Assembly: GCF_001665835.1 (NCBI RefSeq)
Contig: NZ_LZSX01000073.1
Location: 362,035-426,034 of the forward strand
Length of the DNA: 64,000 nucleotides
Source: Mycobacterium colombiense
GTDB lineage: Bacteria; Actinomycetota; Actinomycetes; Mycobacteriales; Mycobacteriaceae
Direction of reading: 5' to 3'
This document shows positions 17,260-27,340 of this stretch, in pieces. The notes under the pieces are model-generated. The model was not told the DNA's origin. It saw only the letters and a program-made list of their open reading frames with translations, and ran no database searches. The translations under genes were made by a program, and so were the position numbers. Position 1 is the first letter of the stretch; each line of letters begins with the position of its first letter.

Positions 17260-17700
17260 GTGGCCATACGCGCATCGTCTGAGATTGTCATTGAGGCGCC
17301 CCCGGGAGTGATCATGGAGGCGCTGGCCGACATGGACGCCGTCCCCTCGTGGTCACCATTGCACAAGCGGGTCGAAGTCGTGGACAGGTATCCCGACGGC
17401 CTGCCACACCACGTGAAGATGACGATCAGGGTGAGCGGCATCGCGGATACCGAAATGGTCGAATACCACTGGGGCCCCGACTGGATGGTCTGGGACGCGC
17501 AGAAGACCGCGCAGCAGCACGCGCAGCATGGCGAATACAACCTGGCGCGTGAGGGCGACGACAAGACCCGGGTGCGATTCAGCCTCACGATCGAGCTCCG
17601 GGCGCCGCTGCCCGGGTTCTGGGTGCGCTCGGCCGGCAACAAGGTCCTGTACGCCGCGCTGGAGGGCCTGCGCAAGCGCGTGATGGGTGCCGTCGGTTAG
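17260..17700 (+). CDS. SRPBCC (START-like) family protein, Rv0857 homologue
   Basis: The 146-residue paralogue of the preceding gene shares PDGLPHHVKMTIRVSGIADTE and YHWGPDWMVWDA with it. Its stop overlaps the convergent dapC stop by four bases. With the other two it forms a trio of pocket proteins around far, in the same order as recalled for M. tuberculosis, so the arrangement is under selection. Function is unknown. Confidence 0.9.
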   Translation: MAIRASSEIVIEAPPGVIMEALADMDAVPSWSPLHKRVEVVDRYPDGLPHHVKMTIRVSGIADTEMVEYHWGPDWMVWDAQKTAQQHAQHGEYNLAREGDDKTRVRFSLTIELRAPLPGFWVRSAGNKVLYAALEGLRKRVMGAVG

Positions 17701-18884
17701 CCGGCTGATGCGTTCTTCAGCGCAGCCAGTCGCTTGATCGCCTCGTCGAGGGTGTCGTCGCGCTTGCAGAAGGTGAAGCGCACCAAGTGATTCCACACGT
17801 CGGCCGGGCCGTGCGTGGTGGCCGGGTCGCAGAACGCCGACATCGGGATCGCGGCCACGCCAACCTTTTCCGGCAGCTGCGCGCAGAACGCACTGCTGTC
17901 GTCGTAGCCCAGCGGACGCGGATCGGCGCACAGGAAGTACGTGCCGGCGCTGTCGTGCACCTCGAACCCGACGTCGATCAGCCCGGCGGCCAGCCGGTCA
18001 CGTCTGGCCTGCAAAGTCGCGCGCAGGCCGGCCACCCACGCGTCCTCGGTCTCCAGCGCCAGGGCCACCGCCGGCTGGAACGGCGCACCGCCGACGTAGC
18101 TCAGATACTGCTTGGCCGCGCGCATCCCCGCAATGAGTTGTGTTGGGCCGCAAGCCCATCCGATCTTCCAGCCGGTGCAGTTGAACATCTTGGCCGCGCT
18201 GGAGATGGTGACCGTCCGCTCGGCCATGCCGGCGAAGCCGGCCAGCGGCACATGTCGCCGCCCGTCGAACACCAGATGCTCGTAGACCTCATCGGTGATC
18301 ACCAGCAGGTCGGCTTCGATCGCGACCCCGGCGATGGCCGCCAGCTCCTCGGCACTCAGCACCGTGCCCGTCGGATTGTGCGGGGAGTTGACGATCAGCG
18401 CCCGGGTCCGTGGCGTCACCGCCCGGCGCAGCGCATCGGCGTCCAGGGCGAAGCCGCGGCCGTGGGGGACCAGCGGCACCGCCACCCGCTGGGCGGAGGC
18501 CATCGCCACCACCGGCGAGTAGGAGTCGTAGAACGGTTCGATGAGCAGGACCTCGGAGCCGGGCTCGATGAGGCCGATCACCGCCGAGGCGATGGCCTCG
18601 GTCGCGCCGACCGTCACCAGCACCTCGGTGTCGGGGTCGTATGCGATGCCGTAGCGGCGCTGCCGCTGGGCGGCGATGGCCTGGCGCAGCGGCGCGATGC
18701 CGATGCCCGGCGGGTATTGGTTGACGCCGTCGGCGATGGCCTCCTGGGCGGCGTTCAGCATGGCCGGGGGCCCGTCCTCGTCGGGGAACCCCTGGCCGAG
18801 GTTCACCGCTCCGATCCGCGCGGCCAGCGCCGACATCTCGGCGAACACCGTCGTCGCGTAGGGGCGCAGTCGCGACACCGTCAT
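17697..18884 (-). CDS. dapC: N-succinyldiaminopimelate aminotransferase
   Basis: The 395-residue fold-type I PLP aminotransferase has the PLP lysine in SSAAKMFNCTGWK (Lys232), NSPHNPTGT for substrate contact, and ITDEVYEHL. DapC makes the succinylated diaminopimelate precursor from the keto compound in the lysine/peptidoglycan pathway. Length and catalytic lysine number match the M. tuberculosis enzyme. It lies convergent with Rv0857 and divergent from fadA. Confidence 0.95.
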   Translation of the reverse strand: MTVSRLRPYATTVFAEMSALAARIGAVNLGQGFPDEDGPPAMLNAAQEAIADGVNQYPPGIGIAPLRQAIAAQRQRRYGIAYDPDTEVLVTVGATEAIASAVIGLIEPGSEVLLIEPFYDSYSPVVAMASAQRVAVPLVPHGRGFALDADALRRAVTPRTRALIVNSPHNPTGTVLSAEELAAIAGVAIEADLLVITDEVYEHLVFDGRRHVPLAGFAGMAERTVTISSAAKMFNCTGWKIGWACGPTQLIAGMRAAKQYLSYVGGAPFQPAVALALETEDAWVAGLRATLQARRDRLAAGLIDVGFEVHDSAGTYFLCADPRPLGYDDSSAFCAQLPEKVGVAAIPMSAFCDPATTHGPADVWNHLVRFTFCKRDDTLDEAIKRLAALKNASAG

Positions 18885-18973
18885 GGTGGTTGAGCTTAGG
18901 CGGGGCGTGCCACGGCGGCGCCCGACGTCTCGCCGAGCCCCAATGTGAAGTCAGGTGCACGTTCGTCGCCGAG

Positions 18974-18991
18974 CGTGAAAGTAGTTTCACG
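18974..18991. promoter_or_regulatory. Palindrome CGTGAAAGTAGTTTCACG upstream of fadA
   Basis: CGTGAAA and TTTCACG flank a four-base spacer, giving an 18-bp near-perfect operator-like palindrome in the dapC–fadA divergent region. A second inverted repeat (CCAACC-AACA-GGTTGG, 19071–19086) lies closer to fadA. Either may be bound by a fatty-acid-responsive repressor; the regulator is not known from the sequence. Confidence 0.55.
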
Positions 18992-19163
18992 TTTCCCGGG
19001 GCGGGCGGCCACCCGCCAAAGCGAGCGCGTGGTGTCCGTCACAAGGTGCCCCTGAGCTGCGCGGTCTTGCCCAACCAACAGGTTGGCCGGGGCCCCTGTT
19101 AGGCTGGCGCGGGACCTAGTCTTGAAGACGGATTCGAACCCAATTCGGAGAACAGGAAGTCGT

Positions 19164-20375
<1,212 letters not shown>

Positions 20376-20379
20376 GACC

Positions 20380-22533
20380 ATGGCAGAGAACACCATTCAG
20401 TGGGATAAGGACGCCGACGGCATCGTCACCCTGACCCTGGACGACCCCACCGGGTCGGCCAACGTGATGAACGAGCACTACAGCGAGTCGATGCACAACG
20501 CTGTGGGACGCCTTGCCGCCGAGAAGGATTCGATCACCGGCGTGGTCATCACCAGCGCGAAGAAGACCTTCTTCGCCGGCGGTGACCTGAAGGGCATGAT
20601 CAACCTCGGCCCGGAGAACGCCGGAGAGGCGTTCGACACCGTCGAGTCGGTCAAGCGTGATCTGCGCGCGCTGGAGACCCTGGGCAAGCCGGTGGTCGCG
20701 GCCATCAACGGCGCCGCGCTGGGCGGTGGCCTGGAGATCGCGCTGGCCTGTCACCACCGCATCGCCGCGGACGTCAAGGGTCTGGTCGTCGGCCTGCCCG
20801 AGGTCACGCTGGGCCTGCTGCCCGGCGGCGGCGGGGTGACCCGCACCGTGCGGATGTTCGGCATCCAGAACGCGTTCATGAACATCCTGTCGCAGGGCAC
20901 CCGCTTCAAGCCGGACAAGGCCAAGGAGATCGGCCTGGTCGACGAGCTCGTCGGCTCGGTGGACGAATTGGTGCCGAGCGCAAAGGCCTGGATAAAAGAG
21001 GCCAAGGACAACCCCGACGCTTACACCCAGCCTTGGGACAAAAAGGGTTACAAGATGCCCGGCGGCACCCCGGCCAGCCCAGCGCTGGCCGGCATCCTGC
21101 CGTCGTTCCCGGCGCTGCTCAAGAAGCAGCTCAAGGGCGCGCCGATGCCGGCGCCGCGGGCCATCCTGGACGCGGCCGTCGAGGGCGCGCAGGTGGACTT
21201 CGACACCGCCAGCCGCATTGAGAGCCGCTACTTCACCCAACTGGTCACCGGCCAGGTCGCCAAGAACATGATCCAGGCGTTCTTCTTCGACCTGCAGCAC
21301 ATCAACGGCGGTGGTTCCCGCCCAGACGGCATCGAGCCGGTCAAGATCAACAAGATCGGTGTGCTGGGCGCGGGCATGATGGGCGCCGGTATCGCCTACG
21401 TGTCGGCCAAGGCCGGGTACGAAGTGGTGCTCAAGGACGTCAGCCTCGAGGCCGCCCAGAAGGGCAAGGGCTACTCGGAAAAGCTTGAGGCCAAAGCGCT
21501 TCAGCGTGGCAAGACCACCGAGGAGAAGAGCAAGGCGCTGCTGGACCGGATTACGCCGGCCGCCGACCCGGCCGACCTCAAGGGCGTCGACTTCGTGATC
21601 GAGGCCGTGTTCGAGAACCAGGAACTCAAGCACAAGGTGTTCCAGGAGATCGAGGACGTCGTCGAGCCCAACGCGCTGCTCGGGTCCAACACCTCGACGC
21701 TGCCGATCACCGGTCTGGCGACCGGCGTGAAGCGCCAAGAGGACTTCATCGGGATCCACTTCTTCTCGCCGGTCGACAAGATGCCGCTGGTGGAAATCAT
21801 CAAGGGCGAGAAGACCTCTGACGAGGCACTGGCCCGCGTGTTCGACTACACCCTGGCCATCGGCAAGACCCCGATCGTGGTCAACGACAGCCGCGGCTTC
21901 TTCACCAGCCGCGTCATCGGCACGTTCGTCAACGAGGCGCTGGCCATGCTGGGCGAGGGCGTGGAGCCGGCGAGCGTCGAGCACGCCGGGTCGCAGGCCG
22001 GCTACCCGGCCCCGCCGCTGCAGCTGTCCGACGAGCTCAACCTGGAACTGATGCACAAGATCGCGTCGGCCACCCGCAAGGGCGTCGAGGACGCGGGCGG
22101 CACCTACGAGCCGCACCCGGCCGAGGCCGTCGTCGAGAAGATGATCGAGCTCGAACGCCCGTCGCGGCTGAAGGGCGCGGGCTTCTACGAGTACGTCGAC
22201 GGCAAGCGGACGCGGCTGTGGCCGGGCCTGCGCGAGACGTTCAAGTCCGGCAGCGCGGAAATTCCGTTGCAGGACATGATCGATCGCATGCTGTTCGCCG
22301 AGGCGCTGGAGACGCAGAAGTGCCTCGACGAGGGCGTGCTGACGTCGACCGCCGACGCCAACATCGGCTCGATCATGGGCATCGGCTTCCCGCCGTACAC
22401 CGGTGGTAGCGCGCAATTCATCGTCGGCTACGAAGGTGCGCACGGTGTCGGCAAGGAAGCCTTCGTGGCCCGGGCCAAGGAACTGGCCGCCAAGTACGGC
22501 GATCGTTTCCTGCCGCCGGCATCGTTGACGTAA
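20380..22533 (+). CDS. fadB: Fatty oxidation protein, trifunctional enzyme alpha subunit
   Basis: The 717-residue multifunctional protein has an N-terminal enoyl-CoA hydratase (about 1–300, with FFAGGDLKG, and NGAALGGGLEIALACHHRIA). A C-terminal 3-hydroxyacyl-CoA dehydrogenase follows, whose NAD-binding motif GAGMMGAGIAYVSAKAGYEV begins at about 328 and which carries GIHFFSPVDKMPLVEI. It performs the hydration and oxidation steps before FadA. A strong hairpin terminator follows the stop. Confidence 0.97.
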   Translation: MAENTIQWDKDADGIVTLTLDDPTGSANVMNEHYSESMHNAVGRLAAEKDSITGVVITSAKKTFFAGGDLKGMINLGPENAGEAFDTVESVKRDLRALETLGKPVVAAINGAALGGGLEIALACHHRIAADVKGLVVGLPEVTLGLLPGGGGVTRTVRMFGIQNAFMNILSQGTRFKPDKAKEIGLVDELVGSVDELVPSAKAWIKEAKDNPDAYTQPWDKKGYKMPGGTPASPALAGILPSFPALLKKQLKGAPMPAPRAILDAAVEGAQVDFDTASRIESRYFTQLVTGQVAKNMIQAFFFDLQHINGGGSRPDGIEPVKINKIGVLGAGMMGAGIAYVSAKAGYEVVLKDVSLEAAQKGKGYSEKLEAKALQRGKTTEEKSKALLDRITPAADPADLKGVDFVIEAVFENQELKHKVFQEIEDVVEPNALLGSNTSTLPITGLATGVKRQEDFIGIHFFSPVDKMPLVEIIKGEKTSDEALARVFDYTLAIGKTPIVVNDSRGFFTSRVIGTFVNEALAMLGEGVEPASVEHAGSQAGYPAPPLQLSDELNLELMHKIASATRKGVEDAGGTYEPHPAEAVVEKMIELERPSRLKGAGFYEYVDGKRTRLWPGLRETFKSGSAEIPLQDMIDRMLFAEALETQKCLDEGVLTSTADANIGSIMGIGFPPYTGGSAQFIVGYEGAHGVGKEAFVARAKELAAKYGDRFLPPASLT

Positions 22534-22547
22534 CCACACACGAGCGC

Positions 22548-22581
22548 AAAGCCCCCGAAACAACGAGGTTTCGGGGGCTTT
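22548..22581. terminator. Intrinsic-type hairpin after fadB
   Basis: A perfect 14-bp stem (AAAGCCCCCGAAAC pairing with GTTTCGGGGGCTTT) with a six-base loop lies 15 bases after fadB and before the convergent methyltransferase gene. There is a short T run in each direction because the stem begins AAA and ends TTT, so it can act on both strands. Confidence 0.9.
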
Positions 22582-22603
22582 GGCGTGTTGGGGTCGCGAA
22601 AGG

Positions 22604-23209
22604 CTAACGGCGCCTTTGGAACAGGTAGTACCGCGCCGGGGTCTTCTCGGCGCGGTCCAGCTCGCGTTCGGCCCCGGCCGACAACAGCGTCCAGCTCTGG
22701 GTGAATCGCCGTTCCATCTCGGCGTGGTCGATGCCGCGCACCCCGACCCGGCCGCCGGGGATGAACGCAACGATCAACAGCCGCGCGTCCGGTGCCGCGA
22801 CGGCGCTGATCTCCCGGACGTAGGCGTCTCGATCCGCGTCGCTCATGTTGTGCAGGCACCCGTTGTCGACGATCAGCTCGAAGTTCGCGCCGATGCCGGT
22901 CCGGCTCAGCTGCGTGACGTCGGCCTGGACGAACTCGACCGCGGCGCCCGCCGTGCGTGCCTTGGCACGCGCCCGCTCGAGAGGCTTGGCCACGAAGTCG
23001 ACCGCTGTGACGTTCCAGCCGTGTTGGGCGAGGTAGATGGAGCAGTCACCGGTACCGCAGCCGATTTCCAGGGCCGACCCGACGGGCAGGGCCGCGGCGT
23101 CGCGCGTTCCCTCGACCAGATCCCGCACGCTCTGCGCGAGCGGATGACCATCCCACGGGGTGAAACCGATGCGGTAGAAGATCCGAAACAGCGTTCGTTT
23201 GGAAGCCAT
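22604..23209 (-). CDS. Class I SAM-dependent methyltransferase
   Basis: The 201-residue methyltransferase carries motif I ALEIGCGTGDCSIYLA, motif II VTAVDFVAKPLERAR and motif III/IV VEFVQADVTQL…FELIVDNGCLHNM, so it binds S-adenosylmethionine. The acceptor cannot be read from sequence; such small Methyltransf_25/11 proteins modify small molecules such as thiols or thiopurines. It begins the accessory insert between fadB and ercc3 and is followed by the frameshifted LLM gene in the same direction as its upstream neighbour. Confidence 0.88.
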   Translation of the reverse strand: MASKRTLFRIFYRIGFTPWDGHPLAQSVRDLVEGTRDAAALPVGSALEIGCGTGDCSIYLAQHGWNVTAVDFVAKPLERARAKARTAGAAVEFVQADVTQLSRTGIGANFELIVDNGCLHNMSDADRDAYVREISAVAAPDARLLIVAFIPGGRVGVRGIDHAEMERRFTQSWTLLSAGAERELDRAEKTPARYYLFQRRR

Positions 23210-23235
23210 AGTTCACCCTAGGCCCGTCGGGCCGG

Positions 23236-24095
23236 TCATCTGGAGGCGGCGGCGATGCGGCGCCATTCCTCCCGGGGGAAGGCCCGGGGATCGGTCCGCA
23301 GCACCTGGACGCAGACATGGTCGGCGCCCGCGGACCGATGCTCGGCGACGCGGCGCATCACGGCCTCTTCGTTACCCCACGCGATGATCGCGTTGAAGAG
23401 CCGATCGCTGACCTGCGACAGGTCGTCTTGGGAGAAGCCGCTGCGCAGCAGGTTGTTGGCATAGTTGGCAGCGCCAAATACGCACGCAGCCAATCGGTTC
23501 CGATCTGGCGGGCCTCGTCGGCGCTGTCCGTCAGGATCACGGTCTGTTCGGGAAGCAGCAACGGGCCCCGGCCCAAAGTCGAACGGGCGGAAGCGGTGTG
23601 CTCGGGGGTGACGAGGTACGGGTGGGCGCCGGCGGCGCGGGTCGCGGACAGCGTCAGCATCTTGGGGCCGAGTGCGGCAAGCACCCGGCGGTCGGTGGGA
23701 ACCGGCCGCGGCGCGGCGTCCAAGCCGTCCAGAAATGACGCCGTCGCCGCCAGCGGTTTGCGGTATCGCCCGGGTTGGCCGGCATCGATCAGCGGGGCGT
23801 GGCTGACACCGATTCCGAGCAGGAAGCGGTCGCCGTGCTCGCCGGTCAGCGTCGCATAGGATTCGGCGACATCGGCGGGCGAATGCATCCACAGGTTCAG
23901 GATTCCCGTGGCGATCACGGTCCGCCTGGTCGCGCCGAGCAGATGACCCACCGCGTCGAACACCGGGCCGCCGACGTCGGGTATCCACAGCGCCGGGAAG
24001 CCTAGTTCGTCGAGTTCGGCTGCGGCATCGGCGGATTCGGCCGGGTCGCCGTAGCGCAGTTGACTACTCCAGATTCCAACACCGGTCAGTTCCAT
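23236..24095 (-). pseudogene. LLM-class F420-dependent oxidoreductase, frameshifted
   Basis: Two adjoining frames encode one luciferase-like monooxygenase-fold enzyme. From 24095 the first frame reads MELTGVGIWSSQLRYGDP through DWLRAYLALP; the family then continues NYANNLL, which is found in the next frame (NYANNLLRSGFSQDD through REEWRRIAAAS, ending at 23236). The break is at about 23468, where GCGCTGCCAACTAT should read CTGCCCAAC: one C is missing. Corrected, the product would be about 286 residues. It may be a true inactivation or a base missed in the assembly. Confidence 0.85.
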
Positions 24096-24155
24096 GTGTG
24101 GCCTTCCCTTCGTGGCGCGCGGCTGCTCGGGGCCGCGGCTCTACAGGACATGCTG

Positions 24156-25364
24156 TCAGACGTCGCTTCCGGTGTATTCGGGAACCGGCATCGAATCGTG
24201 CATCCGGATGCCCTTGGTGTTGAGCTTCGCCACGGACCGGGACAGCGACCCTGGCATCGCCGAGATCAGCTGGGCTCCACGGGTTAACGCCCACACTCCA
24301 ATTCGTGAACCGGGGATGATGCCTTTGGCGGCACCGCGGGCAAATGTCCGGCTGCGATGCACCGGGTCGTGCATCTTCAGTTCGTAGGCGGCGAAGGCGC
24401 GCAAGTGGTCGCCGTCCGCCTCGGCGAGTTCGCCCGCCAGCACGTAGGCGCCGAGGACGGCGAGGCTGGTGCTGCCACCCACCGCCGGGCCCGGGCAGTA
24501 TCCGGCGTCGCCGACCAGGGTGACCCGACGGCGCGACCACCGGTCGGTGCGCAGTTGGGTGATCGAGTCGAAGTAGAAGGTGGGCGTGCGCAGCAGTTCG
24601 TCCAGCCAGCTGTCCACCTGGTCGTGCATCCCGGCGAACGCGTCGCGCAGTAATTCCTTCTGCCGCAACGCATCGCGATGGCCGTAGTCCAATTCCGTTT
24701 TGCTGCGGAACATGAACACCGCGCGCGCGTCGTCCAGGTGATCGGCGGTATAAATCCCGGCGAAGCGGCCGACACCGACGTGGCCGACCATCTGGCCGGA
24801 CTCGACCAGCGTCTTGGGCGCCGACACCACCGAGAGGTATCCCCCGAGGAAGCGCGTCAGCTCGGCCTCCTCGCCGAAGGTCAGGCGCCGAACATGGGAG
24901 TGCAACCCGTCGGCACCCACGATGACGTCGAAGGTGCGCGCCGCCGAATGCTCGAATGTCACGGTGCCGTCGTGTTCGATCGCGGTGATCGAGTCGCCGA
25001 ACACGTACTCGACGTCGTCACGGGCGGCGTCGTAGTAGATCTCGCTCAGGTCGTCGCGCATGATCTCCACGTGCGAATCGGAGGTGGCGGCGTAGATCTT
25101 GGTGAGGTCGACATCGATGGCTTTCGGCCGGCCTTCCCGGTACAGGATCAGCCGGTCCGTCCCGGTGGCCCGCGCCTCGATGCGCGGCAGCACCCCCATC
25201 TTCGCCGAGATTTTCATTGCGGGGCGGAACAAGTCGACGGCGTGGCCGCCGGTTTTGCGCAGCGTCGGCGCGCGCTCCACAACGGTGACGTCGAAGCCGT
25301 ACCGGGTCAGCCAGTACGCCAGGACCGGGCCGGCGATACTGGCGCCAGAGATGAGGATCCGCAT
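24156..25364 (-). CDS. FAD-dependent monooxygenase
   Basis: The 402-residue flavoprotein of the PHBH/TetX type has the dinucleotide fold at the start (ISGASIAGPVLAYWLTRYGFDVTVVER), the DG motif as GADGLHSHVR, and the second FAD motif VGDAGYCPGPAVGGSTSLA. The ATG at 25364 follows GGGAGGTG at five bases. It hydroxylates an aromatic or related ring; the substrate is unknown. It is divergent from a TetR gene with two matching operators between them, and should be induced by that TetR's ligand. Confidence 0.93.
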   Translation of the reverse strand: MRILISGASIAGPVLAYWLTRYGFDVTVVERAPTLRKTGGHAVDLFRPAMKISAKMGVLPRIEARATGTDRLILYREGRPKAIDVDLTKIYAATSDSHVEIMRDDLSEIYYDAARDDVEYVFGDSITAIEHDGTVTFEHSAARTFDVIVGADGLHSHVRRLTFGEEAELTRFLGGYLSVVSAPKTLVESGQMVGHVGVGRFAGIYTADHLDDARAVFMFRSKTELDYGHRDALRQKELLRDAFAGMHDQVDSWLDELLRTPTFYFDSITQLRTDRWSRRRVTLVGDAGYCPGPAVGGSTSLAVLGAYVLAGELAEADGDHLRAFAAYELKMHDPVHRSRTFARGAAKGIIPGSRIGVWALTRGAQLISAMPGSLSRSVAKLNTKGIRMHDSMPVPEYTGSDV

Positions 25365-25382
25365 GAGCACCTCCCGCACTTA

Positions 25383-25426
25383 CTTAACGTTCGGTAAGCT
25401 TAGCATCCCGCTTACCTATCGGTAAG
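25383..25426. promoter_or_regulatory. Two TetR-type operators between monooxygenase and TetR genes
   Basis: CTTAACGTTCGGTAAG (25383–25398) and CTTACCTATCGGTAAG (25411–25426) are two near-identical 16-base inverted repeats of consensus CTTAMC-N4-GGTAAG. Their starts are 28 bases apart. They sit in the 79-base divergent region, so they can control both genes. Confidence 0.75.
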
Positions 25427-25443
25427 TCAGATAAGCTGGCGGG

Positions 25444-25980
25444 GTGAGCAGGCCCCGGTCGGACACCCGTGAGCGCATCCAGGAGGTCGCCCGCGAGCTG
25501 TTCTTGCAGCGCGGCGTGCAGCGCACCAGCCTGCAGGACATCGCAAATGAGCTGGGCATCACCAAACCCGCGCTGTACTACCACTTTCCGTCACGTGAAG
25601 AGCTGGTGCGCAGCATCCTGGTGCCGCTGATCGACGAGGGCGAACGGTTCGTCGCCGACCACGAGGGCCGCCGCCACAACGATGTGCGCGAGCTGTTGGA
25701 GGGTTACTTCGACTTCCACTACCGGCACCGGCGGGATCTGGTGCTGCTATTGACCGAGCTGTCCACGCTGATCGACCTCGACCTCATCGACACCGTGCTG
25801 GCGTGGCGTGAGCGGCTGGCCAGGTTGGTCTTCGGTAAGAAGCCGACGCTGGCGCAGTCGACTCGGGCGGTGGTCGCGTTCGGCGGCTTGCAGGACTGCT
25901 GCGTGCAGTTCCCCGATGCGTCCCACGAGGAGCTACGCGAGAAGTCGGTTGCGGCCGCGCTCGATGCGCTGGGTGCGTGA
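25444..25980 (+). CDS. TetR-family transcriptional regulator
   Basis: The 178-residue regulator has the helix-turn-helix TRERIQEVARELFLQRG…SLQDIANELGITKPALYYHFPSREELV at residues about 6–52, followed by a TetR_C-type ligand domain. It starts with GTG at 25444 (a leaderless or weak-RBS start). The two operators upstream and the divergent FAD monooxygenase mark it as local repressor of that enzyme. Confidence 0.93.
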   Translation: MSRPRSDTRERIQEVARELFLQRGVQRTSLQDIANELGITKPALYYHFPSREELVRSILVPLIDEGERFVADHEGRRHNDVRELLEGYFDFHYRHRRDLVLLLTELSTLIDLDLIDTVLAWRERLARLVFGKKPTLAQSTRAVVAFGGLQDCCVQFPDASHEELREKSVAAALDALGA

Positions 25981-25986
25981 GGCGCG

Positions 25987-26271
25987 TCAGGAGGTGCCTG
26001 CACCGCTTGCGGTGCTTTGGTCTTGGGCATTCTGAGTGAAGGTGTCGCCGGAGGTCTGCCCGTTGTCGTTGACGAAATTTGTGTCGTCCGTGGGCAAGGG
26101 GGCGGTGGCCGACGGTCCCGCGGCGACGACGGGGCCGCTTGCAGCCCGCGGTGCGGCGCTGAAGAGGACGAGGGTCGCGATGGCGGCTGCGCCGGCGAAG
26201 AGCGCTGGTGCGGTGTGGACGTGCCGACGGCGAGCGCCGGCGAGATTGGTGGGGTGCCCGATGGTTGTCAT
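25987..26271 (-). CDS. Small membrane-anchored or secreted protein
   Basis: The 94-residue protein has a polar, basic N-terminus (to about residue 20), one hydrophobic segment (about 21–43, APALFAGAAAIATLVLFSAAPRAA) and a Ser/Thr/Asn/Gln-rich low-complexity tail rich in D, T, Q and S. It resembles a membrane-anchored or cleaved exported peptide. It is convergent with the TetR gene with a six-base gap. I do not recognise a family and cannot exclude a non-functional frame. Confidence 0.6.
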   Translation of the reverse strand: MTTIGHPTNLAGARRRHVHTAPALFAGAAAIATLVLFSAAPRAASGPVVAAGPSATAPLPTDDTNFVNDNGQTSGDTFTQNAQDQSTASGAGTS

Positions 26272-26356
26272 GCGTTATGTGTACGGCCCGGGCGTCAGCG
26301 ACGGCTGGGCGCGGCTTATCGATCTGCTGTGAGCCCGTGCGGGCTACAGTCCCGGT

Positions 26357-27340
26357 ATGCGCTTTGGACTCTTCATTCCGCAGGGCTGGCGGATGGATCT
26401 GGTTGACATCGAACCCGAAAAACACTGGACGGTGATGCGCGACCTGGCCACCTACGCCGACAACGGTGCGTGGGACTCGCTGTGGGTCTACGACCACTTC
26501 CACACCGTGCCGATGCCGACCGGCGAGGCCACGCATGAGGCGTGGTCGCTGATGGCGGCCTACGCCGCCACTACGTCGCGGATCAAACTCGGCCAGATGT
26601 GCACGGCGATGAGCTACCGCAACCCCGTCTACCTCGCCAAGGTGGCCGCGACGGCCGACATCATCTCCGGTGGCCGCATCCAGATGGGCATCGGCGGCGG
26701 CTGGTACGAACATGAATGGCGCGCTTACGGTTACGGATTCCCCTCGGCAGGTGTGCGATTGGGACGTCTGGACGAAGGCGTGCAGATCATGCGCGATGCG
26801 TGGCGCGATGGCAAGGTCAGCTTGGACGGCAAGCATTATCAGGTCGACGGCGCGATCGTTGAGCCGAAACCGTTGCAAGACAACGGGATTCCGCTATGGA
26901 TCGCCGGTGGTGGCGAGAAGGTGACGTTGAGGATAGCCGCGCAGTACGCGCAATACACCAACTTCACGCCGGAGCTCGAGGCCTTCAAACACAAATCGGA
27001 TGTGTTGGCGGAGCACTGTCGTGAGGCGGGCACCGACTTCGACGCCATCGTGCGCTCGGCCAACTTCAGCGCAATCATCGGCACCTCCGAGGCCGACGTC
27101 AAAGACCGGCGGCAGCGGATACGCGACCGCATGTCCCGCTACGTCCCCGAGGCGGCGGCCGATGCCATGCTCTCCGGCGGCTCGGAGGGCGCAACGGGCA
27201 CAACGGAACAAGTCATCGAGCGGATCACCAAGGTCCGCGACCTCGGGTGCGAATACGCGATCTGCTACTTCCCCGAGGCCGCCTACGACCGCTCCGGCAT
27301 CGAGCTGTTCGAACGCGAAGTGATTCCCGCGCTGAGCTAA
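26357..27340 (+). CDS. LLM-class F420-dependent oxidoreductase
   Basis: The 327-residue luciferase-like enzyme has MRFGLFIPQGW, a TIM-barrel pattern with LWVYDHFHTVPMP, GRIQMGIGGGWYEHEW and a late IPLWIAGGGEKVTLRIAAQYA that lines the cofactor site. These enzymes use coenzyme F420 (or FMN). It resembles Rv0791c, which lies near an ABM-domain gene (Rv0793) in M. tuberculosis; here an ABM gene also follows, convergent and overlapping by four bases. Confidence 0.92.
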   Translation: MRFGLFIPQGWRMDLVDIEPEKHWTVMRDLATYADNGAWDSLWVYDHFHTVPMPTGEATHEAWSLMAAYAATTSRIKLGQMCTAMSYRNPVYLAKVAATADIISGGRIQMGIGGGWYEHEWRAYGYGFPSAGVRLGRLDEGVQIMRDAWRDGKVSLDGKHYQVDGAIVEPKPLQDNGIPLWIAGGGEKVTLRIAAQYAQYTNFTPELEAFKHKSDVLAEHCREAGTDFDAIVRSANFSAIIGTSEADVKDRRQRIRDRMSRYVPEAAADAMLSGGSEGATGTTEQVIERITKVRDLGCEYAICYFPEAAYDRSGIELFEREVIPALS

